From contig NZ_JACJQJ010000013.1 of assembly GCF_014696615.1 (NCBI RefSeq), positions 1 through 64,000 of the forward strand: a DNA stretch of 64,000 bases, written 5' to 3'. Position numbers and translations under genes: made by a program. Source of the DNA: Nostoc linckia FACHB-104 (lineage in GTDB: Bacteria > Cyanobacteriota > Cyanobacteriia > Cyanobacteriales > Nostocaceae). The notes under the pieces are model-generated. The model searched no databases and was not told where the DNA came from. It saw only the letters and a list, made by a program, of their open reading frames with translations. Every line of letters starts with the position of its first letter. The stretch's first letter is position 1. Of the stretch, positions 27,419 through 37,347 are shown one piece after another.

Positions 27419-27967
27419 CTAAACCAAGAAAGGACGCGCCAATAAAAAGCTAGATATCGTTTTCGCATCTACTGGTTCACCATCTAGGAAGGCTTTCTCC
27501 AGTTCTTCGGGGGTGTAGTAGAGGATTTCAATATCTTCATCATCTTCTTTTGCTGGCGGTGTCTCTAATTTTTCCAAATCTCGCGCCAGAAAAGCATAGA
27601 GAATTTCATCAGAATAACCAGGAGCCAGAAAAAACTCTCCTAGTTTGTCCCATTTGTTAGCACGATAACCAGTTTCTTCTTGAATTTCCCGCTGTACTGT
27701 TTCTAAGGGATCTTCATTGAGTTCTAGAGTACCAGCCGGAAACTCGATAATTCTGCCTTGAATAGCAAAACGATACTGGCGCAACAGAATTAGCTTACCT
27801 TCTGGCGTAACTGGCACAGCTAGAGCGCCGCCTGGGTGACGAATACACTCCCATTCTCCCTCCGCTTTATTGGGTAACCGCAAGCGATTAACTTCAAAAT
27901 TAAACTTGCGCCCTTTATAAAATAAGCGTTGTCTCAGCAGCTGCGGTAATTCTCTACCTAATGGCAT
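27419..27967 (-). CDS. Nudix hydrolase, ADP-ribose pyrophosphatase type
   Basis: The 182-residue protein contains a perfect Nudix box GTLELNEDPLETVQREIQEE followed by TGY (G-x5-E-x7-RE-x-x-EE-x-G). The N-terminal strands (FNFEVNRLRLPNKAEGEW, HPGGALAVPV) and C-terminal extension match the ADP-ribose pyrophosphatase group, which cuts ADP-ribose to AMP and ribose-5-phosphate. It is full length. It precedes the ADP-ribosylglycohydrolase by 103 bp on the same strand, so they may form one transcription unit. Confidence 0.9.
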   Translation of the reverse strand: MPLGRELPQLLRQRLFYKGRKFNFEVNRLRLPNKAEGEWECIRHPGGALAVPVTPEGKLILLRQYRFAIQGRIIEFPAGTLELNEDPLETVQREIQEETGYRANKWDKLGEFFLAPGYSDEILYAFLARDLEKLETPPAKEDDEDIEILYYTPEELEKAFLDGEPVDAKTISSFLLARPFLV

Positions 27968-28053
27968 AGTTTAGTTGTTGTCTTTCGATACAAAGGCAAA
28001 TATTCAGACTGGTTGTACAATCCAGAAGTTCTCTGTGTTTATGGGTGGTAATT

Positions 28054-28566
28054 TTAATTGCCCATGAATAAATGTACATCAGAACAGTCTACCTCTTTAA
28101 CCAGTTCTTTAATCACACATCCGGAAACTGGCTCTACCCAATTTGGTGCTATTTCTGCTAAGGGTACTAGTACAAAAGCCCGCTCCCGCATCCGGGGATG
28201 GGGAATTTGCAAATTTGGTGTGTGTAAAATCAAATCATCATACAACAGTAAATCTAAATCTAGGGTGCGGGGGCCCCACCTCTGTTCACGAACACGTCCA
28301 AATTTCTGTTCAATTGCTAATAATGTTTCTAATAATAGGTGCGGTAGCATAAATATTCGCAATATTGCACAGCCGTTTAAATAATCTGGTTGGGGCGGGC
28401 CTACGGCTTTAGTTATATACCAATGAGATTGGGCTTCAAGTAAAATCCCTGGTGTTTTGGCTAAGGTGGCGATCGCTGCATCTAAAATCAACCGCGAATC
28501 CCCGATATTACTACCCAGAGCGATAGCTGCACCTACACCTGTAGCAATCTCAGCAGTTTTATCCAT
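28054..28566 (-). CDS. folK: 2-amino-4-hydroxy-6-hydroxymethyldihydropteridine diphosphokinase
   Basis: The 170-residue product transfers pyrophosphate from ATP to the pterin alcohol in folate synthesis. Signature elements: AIALGSNIGDSRLILDAAI, the Mg-binding RTLDLDLLLYDD, and IPHPRMRERAFVLVPLAEIAP. I chose the ATG at 28566; a GTG at 28623 would add 19 residues with no family match. It lies 86 bp upstream of the Nudix gene on the same strand. Confidence 0.95.
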   Translation of the reverse strand: MDKTAEIATGVGAAIALGSNIGDSRLILDAAIATLAKTPGILLEAQSHWYITKAVGPPQPDYLNGCAILRIFMLPHLLLETLLAIEQKFGRVREQRWGPRTLDLDLLLYDDLILHTPNLQIPHPRMRERAFVLVPLAEIAPNWVEPVSGCVIKELVKEVDCSDVHLFMGN

Positions 28567-28826
28567 ATTACTTATCTGGTCTTTATACCTATATCCTTCG
28601 GTATATTTTTCCGCTGAGTCCACGGTCTGCTGAATCCGAGTAATTGATGAGAATTCTGTACTAATCTTTACGGGATCGTATTTAAAGAATTCTAAAAAGT
28701 CATCATATTTGACTTAATTTAGTTCTTTATTTATGGGATATTATACTAACACGAAAGTGGTACGCTAACCCCGTAATTTTTGGCTGGTGGTTAGGTGACA
28801 ACTACTATTTGAGCTGAGGAACTAAC

Positions 28827-31268
28827 GTGGGGAAACTAACCTCCTGGTTCAAGCAAAGATCACCCGATTTCAGTGCATCTGACAAGGAGAAACCGCGATT
28901 GTCGCCTGGTAATAATCTCGAGAACGAAGAATCTGTAAATGAGAACTTACCATCAACCAAGCTGGACAAGTTAAAGCCGGTACTGAGCCAGATGCAAAAC
29001 ATCTCATCTGGGATCGTTGCCAAACTCTCCAGTCGCGATAAACCTTTTTATCGTCGCCTCTGGTTCTGGGCTAGTTTAAGTGTCGGTGGTAGCGTTATTG
29101 CCATTAACTACGGCATCGGGTCAATCGATCGCACTTTGCCAGATAAATCTGAGTTGAACGCTGTGATCCGTGAGCAGACATTAACGATTAAAGCTGCTGA
29201 CGGGACAATTTTACAACAGCAAGGTGAAGCAGCAAGAGAGCAGCTAAGACTCCAACAAATACCAGATAAGTTCAAACAAGCTTTTATCTCGTCTGAAGAC
29301 AGGCGATTTAGGCAACACAATGGTGTTGATCCCCAAGGGATAGTTAGAGCAGTTTTAAATAATTTGCGATCGCAAAATGTTGTGGAAGGTGGTAGCACGA
29401 TCACCCAGCAGCTAGCGCGCATTCTCTTCCTCAAACAAGAAAAAACTATTTGGCGTAAGCTCAAAGAAGTCCGTCTGGCACAAAAGATGGAAAATGAATT
29501 GAGCAAAGACCAGATTCTTGAGCGTTACTTGAATTTGGTGTATTTGGGATCTGGTGCTTATGGTGTAGCCGATGCTGCATGGGTATATTTTAGTAAAACT
29601 GTAGACCAATTGACCCTACCGGAAATGGCTACTATTGCTGGATTAGCACCAGCACCCAGCCTTTACGCCCCAGATAAAAATCCCGAAGCGGCAAAAGCAC
29701 GGCGGAATTTGGTGTTGCAGCGGATGCAGGAAGATAAAATCATTACCGCAGCTGAAAGGGAAGCCGCAACTAAAGAACCGCTAACGATTAACAGTAGTTT
29801 CCCCAAGCGACTGCAAGTAGAATTTCCCTACTTTACTACTTACATTCAAAAAGAATTACCCAAGTACGTTTCCCCTGATGTTTTAGCAGGTGGGGGGTTA
29901 GTTGTTGAAACCACCTTAAACCCAACTTGGCAGAAATTTGCCGAGGAAGCAGTAGCTAAAACCCTGAGAAATCAAGGACGTTGGGAAAACTTTAAACAAG
30001 CAGCGATGGTAGCCATTGACCCCCGCAACGGCGAAATTCAAGCAATGGTGGGGGGTAAAGATTTTGAAAAAAACCAATTTAATCGAGCTACTCAGGCTCA
30101 GCGCCAACCAGGCTCAACATTTAAAGGCTTTGTTTATGCGACTGCGATCGCTAGTGGTAAGAGTCCCTACGACAGTTACGAGGATGCACCCTTTGTTGTA
30201 GATGGCTATGAACCGAAAAATTACAGCGAAAACTTCCGTGGCTGGATGAATATGCGCGATGCCCTCACCAGTTCCATTAATATTATTGCGGTGAAGGTGT
30301 TGATTGATGTGGGATTTGAGCCAACAATTAAGCTAGCTCAGGAAATGGGCATTAAATCGGAACTCAAGCCCACATATTCTTTAGCACTTGGCTCAAATGA
30401 AGTAAATCTGCTGGAATTGACAAGCGCTTACGGTAGTTTTGCCACTCAAGGCTTGCACACAGACGCGCATGGTATTCGCCGCATCCTCAACCGCCAAGGC
30501 CAGGTAATTTGGTCATCTGATTTTTCCTCCAAGCGGGTGCTTGATGCTGATAGCGCCGCGATTATGACTTGGATGTTACGTAATGTTGTCCAAGCTGGTA
30601 CAGGTGCAGCAGCCCAATTAGATAATCGACCTGTAGCCGGCAAGACTGGCACATCTGATGAAGCCCGGGATTTGTGGTTTATTGGTTACATTCCCCAACT
30701 CGTAACCGGAGTTTGGCTAGGTAACGATGATAACCGCCCGACTTGGGGTAGTAGTGGTAGCGCTGCTTATACCTGGCATGAATTTATGGAACAAGCCGTC
30801 AAAGAAATGCCAGTAGAAAAGTTTCCTCCACGTCCAAAATTAGATGGTCGTAAGGGTACAATTAAAGCCCAACGCCTCAAGCCCAAAAGCATTGTTAATA
30901 AAGCTGTTCCTTCTACAGATCAAGATGAGGACAACTCTAATAATGAGGAACGCCCATCGAGAAGGCGCAGATATTCTCAACAAGAACAACAAGAAGAAAC
31001 CCCAAGACGGCGGCGCAGACGTTATTACCAAGAACAAACTAATGACACACCTTCGTATAGCAGAAGGCGGCGCTATCGTAGCACAGAAGCAAGCAGCAGT
31101 GATTCTTCTGCAGAATCTCGTCCCCGTAGGCGCAGGCGTGTAGAATCTCAACCTTCCACACCTGGGAGATCTCGCAGTTCTGCTTCATCCTCGGGTAGTG
31201 GCTCATCTGGTTCTGCTAATTCTACCCCTACCTGGCGGGAAAGACTGAGACCGTCGTCCTCGCAATAA
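28827..31268 (+). CDS. Class A penicillin-binding protein (PBP1A family)
   Basis: An 813-residue bifunctional peptidoglycan synthase. After a cytoplasmic tail and one membrane anchor (about 78-98) come the glycosyltransferase domain (IKAADGTILQQQG, SSEDRRFRQHNGVDPQGIVRA, EGGSTITQQLARILFL) and the transpeptidase domain with SxxK in GSTFKGFVYATAI, SxN in SSINIIAV and KTG in GKTGTSDEARDLW. The last 130 residues are an unusual low-complexity tail rich in Arg, Ser and Gln/Glu. Translation starts at GTG with GAGG nine bases upstream. Cyanobacteria carry several such PBPs; which one this is cannot be decided here. Confidence 0.94.
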   Translation: MGKLTSWFKQRSPDFSASDKEKPRLSPGNNLENEESVNENLPSTKLDKLKPVLSQMQNISSGIVAKLSSRDKPFYRRLWFWASLSVGGSVIAINYGIGSIDRTLPDKSELNAVIREQTLTIKAADGTILQQQGEAAREQLRLQQIPDKFKQAFISSEDRRFRQHNGVDPQGIVRAVLNNLRSQNVVEGGSTITQQLARILFLKQEKTIWRKLKEVRLAQKMENELSKDQILERYLNLVYLGSGAYGVADAAWVYFSKTVDQLTLPEMATIAGLAPAPSLYAPDKNPEAAKARRNLVLQRMQEDKIITAAEREAATKEPLTINSSFPKRLQVEFPYFTTYIQKELPKYVSPDVLAGGGLVVETTLNPTWQKFAEEAVAKTLRNQGRWENFKQAAMVAIDPRNGEIQAMVGGKDFEKNQFNRATQAQRQPGSTFKGFVYATAIASGKSPYDSYEDAPFVVDGYEPKNYSENFRGWMNMRDALTSSINIIAVKVLIDVGFEPTIKLAQEMGIKSELKPTYSLALGSNEVNLLELTSAYGSFATQGLHTDAHGIRRILNRQGQVIWSSDFSSKRVLDADSAAIMTWMLRNVVQAGTGAAAQLDNRPVAGKTGTSDEARDLWFIGYIPQLVTGVWLGNDDNRPTWGSSGSAAYTWHEFMEQAVKEMPVEKFPPRPKLDGRKGTIKAQRLKPKSIVNKAVPSTDQDEDNSNNEERPSRRRRYSQQEQQEETPRRRRRRYYQEQTNDTPSYSRRRRYRSTEASSSDSSAESRPRRRRRVESQPSTPGRSRSSASSSGSGSSGSANSTPTWRERLRPSSSQ

Positions 31269-31617
31269 AGCGGGTCATTTGTTGTTAGTTGACTGTTGAC
31301 TGTTGACGGTTAACAGTCAGCAGTCAACTTCGCTAAGAACCGTATTGACCCTTAAATTTAAAATCTAAAATCCGTCTTGAAAAGTTTGCTACGGTGGGAA
31401 ACCCTCCTTGCAACTTTTGTCTTCTCTACGAGAGGCTGCGCCCGACGCGAAGCGATGCCGCAGGCTTTACGACACGCTACGCATAGCTTGCTTCTTTGCA
31501 GGAGTATGCAAAATCTCAAATTTAAAATTGCTAGGTTCAAACTACAGAGGGATGTTAGGTGATACGCTCGTTTTATAGTGTGTTAAGCAGTGTTACCTAC
31601 ATTAGGAGAATATACTC
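31269..31617. other. Intergenic region with hairpin and dispersed repeats
   Basis: A hairpin formed by gttgactgttgac / gtcagcagtcaac (about 31290-31326) follows the PBP stop. Further on are 'ctgcgcccgacgcgaagcg' and 'gctacgcatagcttgc' repeats common in Nostocales. I see no gene. Confidence 0.45.
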
Positions 31618-31842
31618 ATGCTTATATTCATGCAAACAGCCGCACCAATAGCAGATGGGCCTCATTTTCCTTTTGCTTTTACATTTGTATATGTATTTGG
31701 TTTTATTGCTGCTGTTACCATTGGTTCCATCGCCTGGTATAACTCTAAGCGCCCACCTGGTTGGGAAAGCAAAGAACGTCCCAACTTTGTACCCAAGGTA
31801 GAAAAAGAAGAAACTCAGGGTCTGGGTGAACCGAAGTCATAA
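31618..31842 (+). CDS. Psb35-like small thylakoid protein (74 aa)
   Basis: The protein has one membrane segment (about 19-40, FAFTFVYVFGFIAAVTIGSI) followed by AWYNSKRPPGWE and a charged cytosolic tail. This resembles the small photosystem II-associated protein family related to Psb35; the assignment is from recall of that pattern and is not certain. AGGAG lies nine bases before the ATG. It is a single-gene unit. Confidence 0.65.
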   Translation: MLIFMQTAAPIADGPHFPFAFTFVYVFGFIAAVTIGSIAWYNSKRPPGWESKERPNFVPKVEKEETQGLGEPKS

Positions 31843-31935
31843 GTGCTGATGCGTGCTGAGTTAAATTACGAAATTTAAAAACATGGTCAGGCGCGAGATA
31901 TCGCGTCTGCTTAAACCAACAATCATAAATCTCTT

Positions 31936-32358
31936 TTAATTTTGCACCTCAACCCAACGCCGATAAAGCTTTTGAATTTGTTTAAGCAAAGCATTGTAAC
32001 CTGGCTGGTGTGACTCGCTAGCTTTCCCTAACTCCTGCAATTTTGTCAAGAGTCTTGCTTCTTCGATTGCCACATCCCCGTCACTATAAATTAGACCACT
32101 GATAGCTTCAATTAAACTTTCACAATCTTCTAAGCTAGGATGATCGCCTAAATATTCTTGTACCCAGGTATAGCACTCATTTGGTTGTACCGGAACTAAT
32201 TCGTACAGCCAAGGCTTAATCTCTGGATCGGTGGCTACACCTTTAGCTTGGGCGATTTCGCGCAAGTATTGGCGTTCTTCCGGTTGGATTCTACCATCAA
32301 TCCAAGCTGCCCCGATCAGGATTTTCACTAAGTTTTTCACATTGGAATCAGTAACCAT
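31936..32358 (-). CDS. TerB-like domain protein (140 aa)
   Basis: An all-helical acidic protein with the TerB pattern: LVKILIGAAWIDGRIQPEE, RQYLREIAQAKGV, and later ISGLIYSDGDVAIEEARLL, where the Asp-Gly loops resemble metal-binding turns. TerB domains occur in tellurite resistance and in stress-linked or membrane-linked complexes, but the substrate is unknown here. I prefer the ATG at 32358 (GAGG upstream) to an in-frame TTG eight codons earlier. It lies just after rsmB on the same strand (gap 56 bp). Confidence 0.75.
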   Translation of the reverse strand: MVTDSNVKNLVKILIGAAWIDGRIQPEERQYLREIAQAKGVATDPEIKPWLYELVPVQPNECYTWVQEYLGDHPSLEDCESLIEAISGLIYSDGDVAIEEARLLTKLQELGKASESHQPGYNALLKQIQKLYRRWVEVQN

Positions 32359-32414
32359 GCTGCATCCTCTGGGAGATTTCAACCTCGCTTAAATAGTACA
32401 ATCACAAACAGTGT

Positions 32415-33812
32415 TCACTCGGAATTATTAGTTTTTCTTAAGCGCACCATAAAAAAGCCATCCATGTCTTGGCGATGGGGCCAGACTTTACACCAACCTT
32501 CAGGGGTGGAATAGGCAAAAGCAGGTGAATCTTTGCTAGGAGGTTCAATTTGCCAATCAGGAGACTTAGTCAAAAATTGTGTAATTACAGCCTCATTTTC
32601 TGAAGGATGTAGCGTACAGGTAGCGTAGACAAGGACACCGCCTGGTTTTACAAAAGTAGCAGTATGCGATAAGAGTTCTGTTTGCAGTTGAGAAAGTTCT
32701 TGCACAGTTTCAGGCGTTTGTCGCCAACGTGCATCAGCATGACGGTGGAGAGTTCCCAAACCAGAGCATGGTGCATCTAATAATACGCGATCGCCTGCAT
32801 TATGAAACTGTAAAAATTCACGGCTGTCACCAGTACAAATTTGAATCGATTGCAAATTCAAGCGTTTGGCGTTTTCTTGCAATTTTTTGAGACGGGAAGC
32901 AGTGCGATCGCAAGCCCAAATTTTCCCTTTATCCCCCATCAATTCAGCAATGTGGGTAGTTTTACCTCCTGGCGCAGCACAAGCATCAATCACCACTTCC
33001 CCTGGTTGCGGATCGAGTAAATGACTCACCAATTGAGCGCTACTATCTTGGACAACCCACCAACCTTCACGAAAACCAGGTAAATTTTGAATCGGCCCAC
33101 TATTACCAATTACTCTTAAAGCTTGTGGTAGGTGGGGTATCCGCCTGACTAAAATATCAGCCGATTGCAACGCCGCTTCCACCTCCTCAATAGAACTGCG
33201 AAGCGGGTTAATTCGCAAATCAATTGTGGGTGATTGGTTCATCCATTCACACAACTGTTCTGTCTCCGCAAAACTCAGTTGTTCTAACCACACTTTTATA
33301 ATCCAGTCAGGAAAGCTGTGTAAAATCCCCAAGCGTTCCACAGAATTATCTGGGAGTTGCAAAGGAATATGGGATGCAGATGAAGAGGATGAAGTAGATT
33401 TTTCCCCCTCATCTCCCTTATCCCCCTCAGCCTGTCTAATATATTGCCGCAATAGACCATTCACAAACCCAGTCAGTCCCGCAAAGCCGTTGTCTTTAGC
33501 TAGTTGCACAGTAGTATTCACAGCCGCAGAAGCCGGAATCCGTTCTTGATAGCACAGTTGATATAAACCAAGATGCAGGATAGTGCGGAGTTCTTTTGGT
33601 TGTTGGTGAGATTTCTTTTTAGCGAATTGGTCAATTAGCGCATCAAGGGTGCGTTGTCGCCTGACGCTGCCATAAACTAATTCTGTAACTAAACGGCGAT
33701 CGCTATCTTGTAATTTAAATTTTTGCAGTACTTTATCGAGAGCAAAATCAGCATAAGCCCCTTTGTGAACATCTCGCAGGGCAAGAAAAGCTATTTGACG
33801 AGCATTTATCAT
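32415..33812 (-). CDS. rsmB: 16S rRNA (cytosine-967-C5)-methyltransferase
   Basis: The 465-residue enzyme methylates C967 of 16S rRNA using SAM. The N-terminal NusB-like RNA-binding domain (ARQIAFLALRDVHKGAYADF) is followed by the methyltransferase domain: SAM motif IDACAAPGGKTTHIAELMG, motif IV LLDAPCSGLGTLHRHADARW, and catalytic-Cys motif VYATCTLHPSENEAVI. A Ser/Asp-rich insertion at about 130-150 is the only odd feature. Full length. Confidence 0.96.
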   Translation of the reverse strand: MINARQIAFLALRDVHKGAYADFALDKVLQKFKLQDSDRRLVTELVYGSVRRQRTLDALIDQFAKKKSHQQPKELRTILHLGLYQLCYQERIPASAAVNTTVQLAKDNGFAGLTGFVNGLLRQYIRQAEGDKGDEGEKSTSSSSSASHIPLQLPDNSVERLGILHSFPDWIIKVWLEQLSFAETEQLCEWMNQSPTIDLRINPLRSSIEEVEAALQSADILVRRIPHLPQALRVIGNSGPIQNLPGFREGWWVVQDSSAQLVSHLLDPQPGEVVIDACAAPGGKTTHIAELMGDKGKIWACDRTASRLKKLQENAKRLNLQSIQICTGDSREFLQFHNAGDRVLLDAPCSGLGTLHRHADARWRQTPETVQELSQLQTELLSHTATFVKPGGVLVYATCTLHPSENEAVITQFLTKSPDWQIEPPSKDSPAFAYSTPEGWCKVWPHRQDMDGFFMVRLRKTNNSE

Positions 33813-33975
33813 GGAAATCTTTAAAATGTTAGATTTTATAATTTAGAGAATTTTATTTATACTCAGGCTATAAATTTTAAAAAAAATAGCAGGATTCAAT
33901 CAATTATATGTACGGCGTGATGCAACTGATGAAGGGAATTATCAGCTTATATGCATAAATGTAAGTAATTGAAAC

Positions 33976-35391
33976 TTACAAATCACAAACTTGGGAAGCA
34001 TCACTTAAATCTAATTCACCTAAACTAATCAAAGCTAAATGTTCAGGGGTGCGGCTCAATTCTTTGGCTAACAAAAATCCAGTAATTGTCCAAGTTTGAT
34101 ATCTTCTCGCTTCTTTGCCAATTAATAACCCCCTAGTACCATCATAATATTCTGGCCATTCATCTTCACTCAAACGTGTTTCGGCAAGTGCGATCGCTTT
34201 TTGAGCCAGACTTGTTCTACCTGTTTTTTGAGCAGCAGCAGTTAACAGCCACAATAAAACAGGCCAACTGCCACCATTATGATACGACCAAGGTATATTT
34301 TTCGGGTCACATCCAGTAAAAATCCTGTATTCCTCTTTTTGTACAGCCGGGAAGCAGATTTTCATCGGCATTTCTCCGACTAGGTCTTGCCATTGTTCTT
34401 CAATCAGGTTCATAATGGCTTGCGATTGGCGATCGCTTGCTAAAGAAGAAATAATTGCCATCAAATTTCCTAGTGCAAAAAAGCGTGTATCTAGCTGTGA
34501 CGGCCCAACATTTCCTGCTAAATAACCACCAATTTTTGGTAACCAAAGAGCCAAGTTAATATAGGAAATTGAATCTGCATAAATATTAAATTGATTAACT
34601 GCTGTCTGACCATATTCCTCACCTTTAAAGCGATAAATTATATTCAGACGAGGTATATCTATCCAATAATGATTGCGAATATGCTCTCTTAATAAAGGTA
34701 AGCGGTTATTAATACCCATCACAATTTCTTCATTACCAGCACAAATTAATAGCTTGCGCGCTGCTCGTAAGGCTGCATAAAATAAAGCTTGAATTTCTAA
34801 AGGATAACCATAAATACCCAATCGCCGATGAATCATACAAGAACCATCTGGAACTAATAGCGTTGGGTACATATCAAATCGCGTCGCTAAGCAGAGTTCC
34901 ATAATTAACATGATTCCTTGCTGAAATTGCGGCTGCAAGGCAAATTTTATATCCTTTGTTGCTTTCACATAGGCATATAAAATAATAATCCACCAGAGGC
35001 AAGAATCAACTGGTGTAACTCGTGCGATCGCCTGTTCGCCAAAATCTGCTTCTAAGGTTTCTTGCCCATCTTTCAATACAACTTTAAAGCTGGCTGGTAT
35101 CAAACCTTTACCAGGAGTATAAGCATTTAATTGATTTTGCGTTGGTTGTAATTTTAACGTCTCTTCCAAAAAATTTCGGACTATATCATATCTACCTTTA
35201 ATGAGAAAAAGTAAGGCTGAAGAGACAAAATCTCTCACAAAACAATGGTCATAATTTATTGCTGTTAACGAAGGATCGCTGGCAGCTATTGTACCTACAG
35301 GACGACCTTGATAATAAAGAATTGAATTTTCTAGTAGTTCCCAGGCCTGTTTTTCTATATCATCAAATATATATAATTTCTCTTTTTCCAT
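33976..35391 (-). CDS. Alkaline/neutral invertase (GH100), copy 1
   Basis: The 471-residue cytosolic enzyme splits sucrose into glucose and fructose. Family features: [31 protein letters not shown], the [22 protein letters not shown] stretch (shown in part) and [22 protein letters not shown] start at the ATG at 35391 (GGAG upstream), since upstream codons do not align with the paralog at 35899-37347. The two copies are tandem but separated by a terminator, so they are regulated separately. Sucrose hydrolysis feeds nitrogen-fixing cells in Nostocales; that this gene does so is inference. Confidence 0.92.
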   Translation of the reverse strand: MEKEKLYIFDDIEKQAWELLENSILYYQGRPVGTIAASDPSLTAINYDHCFVRDFVSSALLFLIKGRYDIVRNFLEETLKLQPTQNQLNAYTPGKGLIPASFKVVLKDGQETLEADFGEQAIARVTPVDSCLWWIIILYAYVKATKDIKFALQPQFQQGIMLIMELCLATRFDMYPTLLVPDGSCMIHRRLGIYGYPLEIQALFYAALRAARKLLICAGNEEIVMGINNRLPLLREHIRNHYWIDIPRLNIIYRFKGEEYGQTAVNQFNIYADSISYINLALWLPKIGGYLAGNVGPSQLDTRFFALGNLMAIISSLASDRQSQAIMNLIEEQWQDLVGEMPMKICFPAVQKEEYRIFTGCDPKNIPWSYHNGGSWPVLLWLLTAAAQKTGRTSLAQKAIALAETRLSEDEWPEYYDGTRGLLIGKEARRYQTWTITGFLLAKELSRTPEHLALISLGELDLSDASQVCDL

Positions 35392-35898
35392 AGCGAGAAA
35401 CACTCCATTTTGCTTGGATGTTGGCAATAGATAATACTTTTATTGAGCGCTGAAGCTTTAATGCTTTTATTTAGGTAATAGCTACAGATATATAGTTGCA
35501 GAGTATTTACCACACTTTCCCAGCACTATATTTCTTCACATATTCTTTCAGGATAACCTAATTTTTTCAGTTAATTCATTTGGTTTTATGACATATTATT
35601 GAATCTGTCATGGAAAACAATTGAGAAAAAGCTAAAAGCACTTTTAACTACAAAATCAGGGTATCAATATTACAGCAGATTGCAATTTTGTGAGTTACAA
35701 ATAATTGTTAGTAGATTAGCACACAGTCAATAATTCAATGTGCGTTGCGCTGTGCGATAACACAACCTACAAAAATTATTCAAATTTGATGAATTGCTTG
35801 GGATGATACAGACAAAAAATCCCGCCTGCTGGGATTTTATAAATTCCGTGCAGGCGGGTTTATTCTTAATAGCTGTGATTATCTCTCGCTAGGTATTT
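35392..35898. other. Intergenic region between the two invertase genes
   Basis: This 507-bp gap holds the terminator of the second invertase (35814-35860), an inverted repeat (gtgcgttgc...gataacacaacctac, about 35740-35771) and the AT-rich promoter region of the first invertase. No gene is seen. Confidence 0.5.
35814..35860 (-). terminator. Rho-independent terminator of invertase copy 2
   Basis: Minus-strand stem aacccgcctgc / gcaggcggg with a run of T's after it. It begins about 40 bp past the stop of the invertase gene at 35899. Confidence 0.8.
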
Positions 35899-37347
35899 CT
35901 ACCGCGATAGGTATGGATCTACACTGCTAATTTCAAATTCGCAAGCTCTAGAAACTGCTTCTGGAGATAATTCATCAAAACTCACCAATTTTAAAGAACT
36001 GGGGTTCGCTATTAGTTCTTTCGCTAATAAAAATCCAGCAATTGACCAAGTTTGATATTTTCTCGCTTGCTTACCAATCAATCGCCCTTTCTTACCATCG
36101 TAATATTCTGGCCATTCATCTTCGACTAGACGTGTTTGAGCAAGTTCAATTGCTTTTCTCACTAAACCTGTTTTGTTAGTTTTCACAGATGCTGCTGCTA
36201 ACATCCACATCAACACAGGCCAGCTGCCAGCATTATGATACGACCAGGGAATATTTTTCGGATCGCAGCCAGTAACAATTCTATACTCTTCATGTTCCAA
36301 AGCTGGGAAGCAGATTTTCATGGGCATATCTCCCACTAAATCGTCCCATCTTTCTTCAATTAGATTCATAATCGCTTGCGACTGTTCTTCCGTTGCAAGG
36401 TCAGAAATGATCGCCATCAAATTACCAAGTGAAAAGAAGCGAGTATCTAATTGTGATGGGCCGACATTCCCAGCTAAATAACCGCCTTTTCTTGGCAACC
36501 ATTTGTCTAATTCATAATAGGGAATAGAGTCTACATATATATTGAATAAATTGACTGCTCCTTTGCCATATTCTTCACTCTTGAAGCGGTAAATGGCATT
36601 GAGGCGATTAATATCTATCCAATAATGCTGACGAATATGAGCGCATAAAAGAGGTAAGCGGTTATCAATTGCGGCGACAACATCTTGGTTCCCATTGCAA
36701 ATTAATAACTCACGCGCAGCACGCAGAGCTGCATAAAATAATACTTGAATTTCTAGAGGATGACCATATATACCCAAACGACGGTCAATCATACAAGCGC
36801 CATCTGGAACTAATAGCGTTGGGTACATATCAAATCGATTCGCCAAGCAAATTTCCATAATTAACCGAATCCCGGTTTGGAATTCAGGTTGATAAGCTAG
36901 CGAATAATCTTTGGTGGCGACTACATAAGCACGCAACAAAAGAATCCACCAGAGACAAGAATCTACAGGTGTGACTCTGGCGATCGCGTGTTCGCCAAAA
37001 TCAGCCTCTAAATACTCTTCGCCATTAATAGATACAACTTTAAAACTAGCAGGAATTAAACCTCTTCCCGGCTTATATGCATCTAAAGCCCTTTCTTTAG
37101 GCTGTAACTTTAAGGTTTCTTCCAGAAAATTACGAACAATTTCTGGTTTACCCTTGAGCAGAAAAATTAAAGCCGATGAGACAAAATCGCGAATAAAACA
37201 TTGGTCGTAATTCAACGCCTCTACAGACGGATCGTATGCAGCCAAAGTCCCAACAGGACGACCTTGATAATAGAGAATCGACTTTTCTAATGCTTGCCAA
37301 GCTTGTTCTTCTATATTTTCAGCTATTACCAATTCGTTTATTTGCAT
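35899..37347 (-). CDS. Alkaline/neutral invertase (GH100), copy 2
   Basis: The 482-residue paralog of the preceding enzyme shares long identical blocks ([59 protein letters not shown]). The catalytic Asp candidates in [11 protein letters not shown] and FIRDF are present in both. The frame stays open 53 codons upstream of the ATG at 37347, but that region does not resemble the paralog, so I exclude it. Like copy 1 it lacks a signal peptide and acts in the cytosol on sucrose. Each copy has GGAG 10-13 bases before its ATG. Confidence 0.92.
   Translation of the reverse strand: MQINELVIAENIEEQAWQALEKSILYYQGRPVGTLAAYDPSVEALNYDQCFIRDFVSSALIFLLKGKPEIVRNFLEETLKLQPKERALDAYKPGRGLIPASFKVVSINGEEYLEADFGEHAIARVTPVDSCLWWILLLRAYVVATKDYSLAYQPEFQTGIRLIMEICLANRFDMYPTLLVPDGACMIDRRLGIYGHPLEIQVLFYAALRAARELLICNGNQDVVAAIDNRLPLLCAHIRQHYWIDINRLNAIYRFKSEEYGKGAVNLFNIYVDSIPYYELDKWLPRKGGYLAGNVGPSQLDTRFFSLGNLMAIISDLATEEQSQAIMNLIEERWDDLVGDMPMKICFPALEHEEYRIVTGCDPKNIPWSYHNAGSWPVLMWMLAAASVKTNKTGLVRKAIELAQTRLVEDEWPEYYDGKKGRLIGKQARKYQTWSIAGFLLAKELIANPSSLKLVSFDELSPEAVSRACEFEISSVDPYLSR

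Noticed and set aside
28058-28384. Plus-strand frames across folK
   Set aside because: They are antisense to a clearly recognised folK gene.
30840-31151. Frames on both strands within the PBP tail
   Set aside because: They are shadows of the Arg/Ser-rich tail of the PBP; low-complexity codons keep other frames open.
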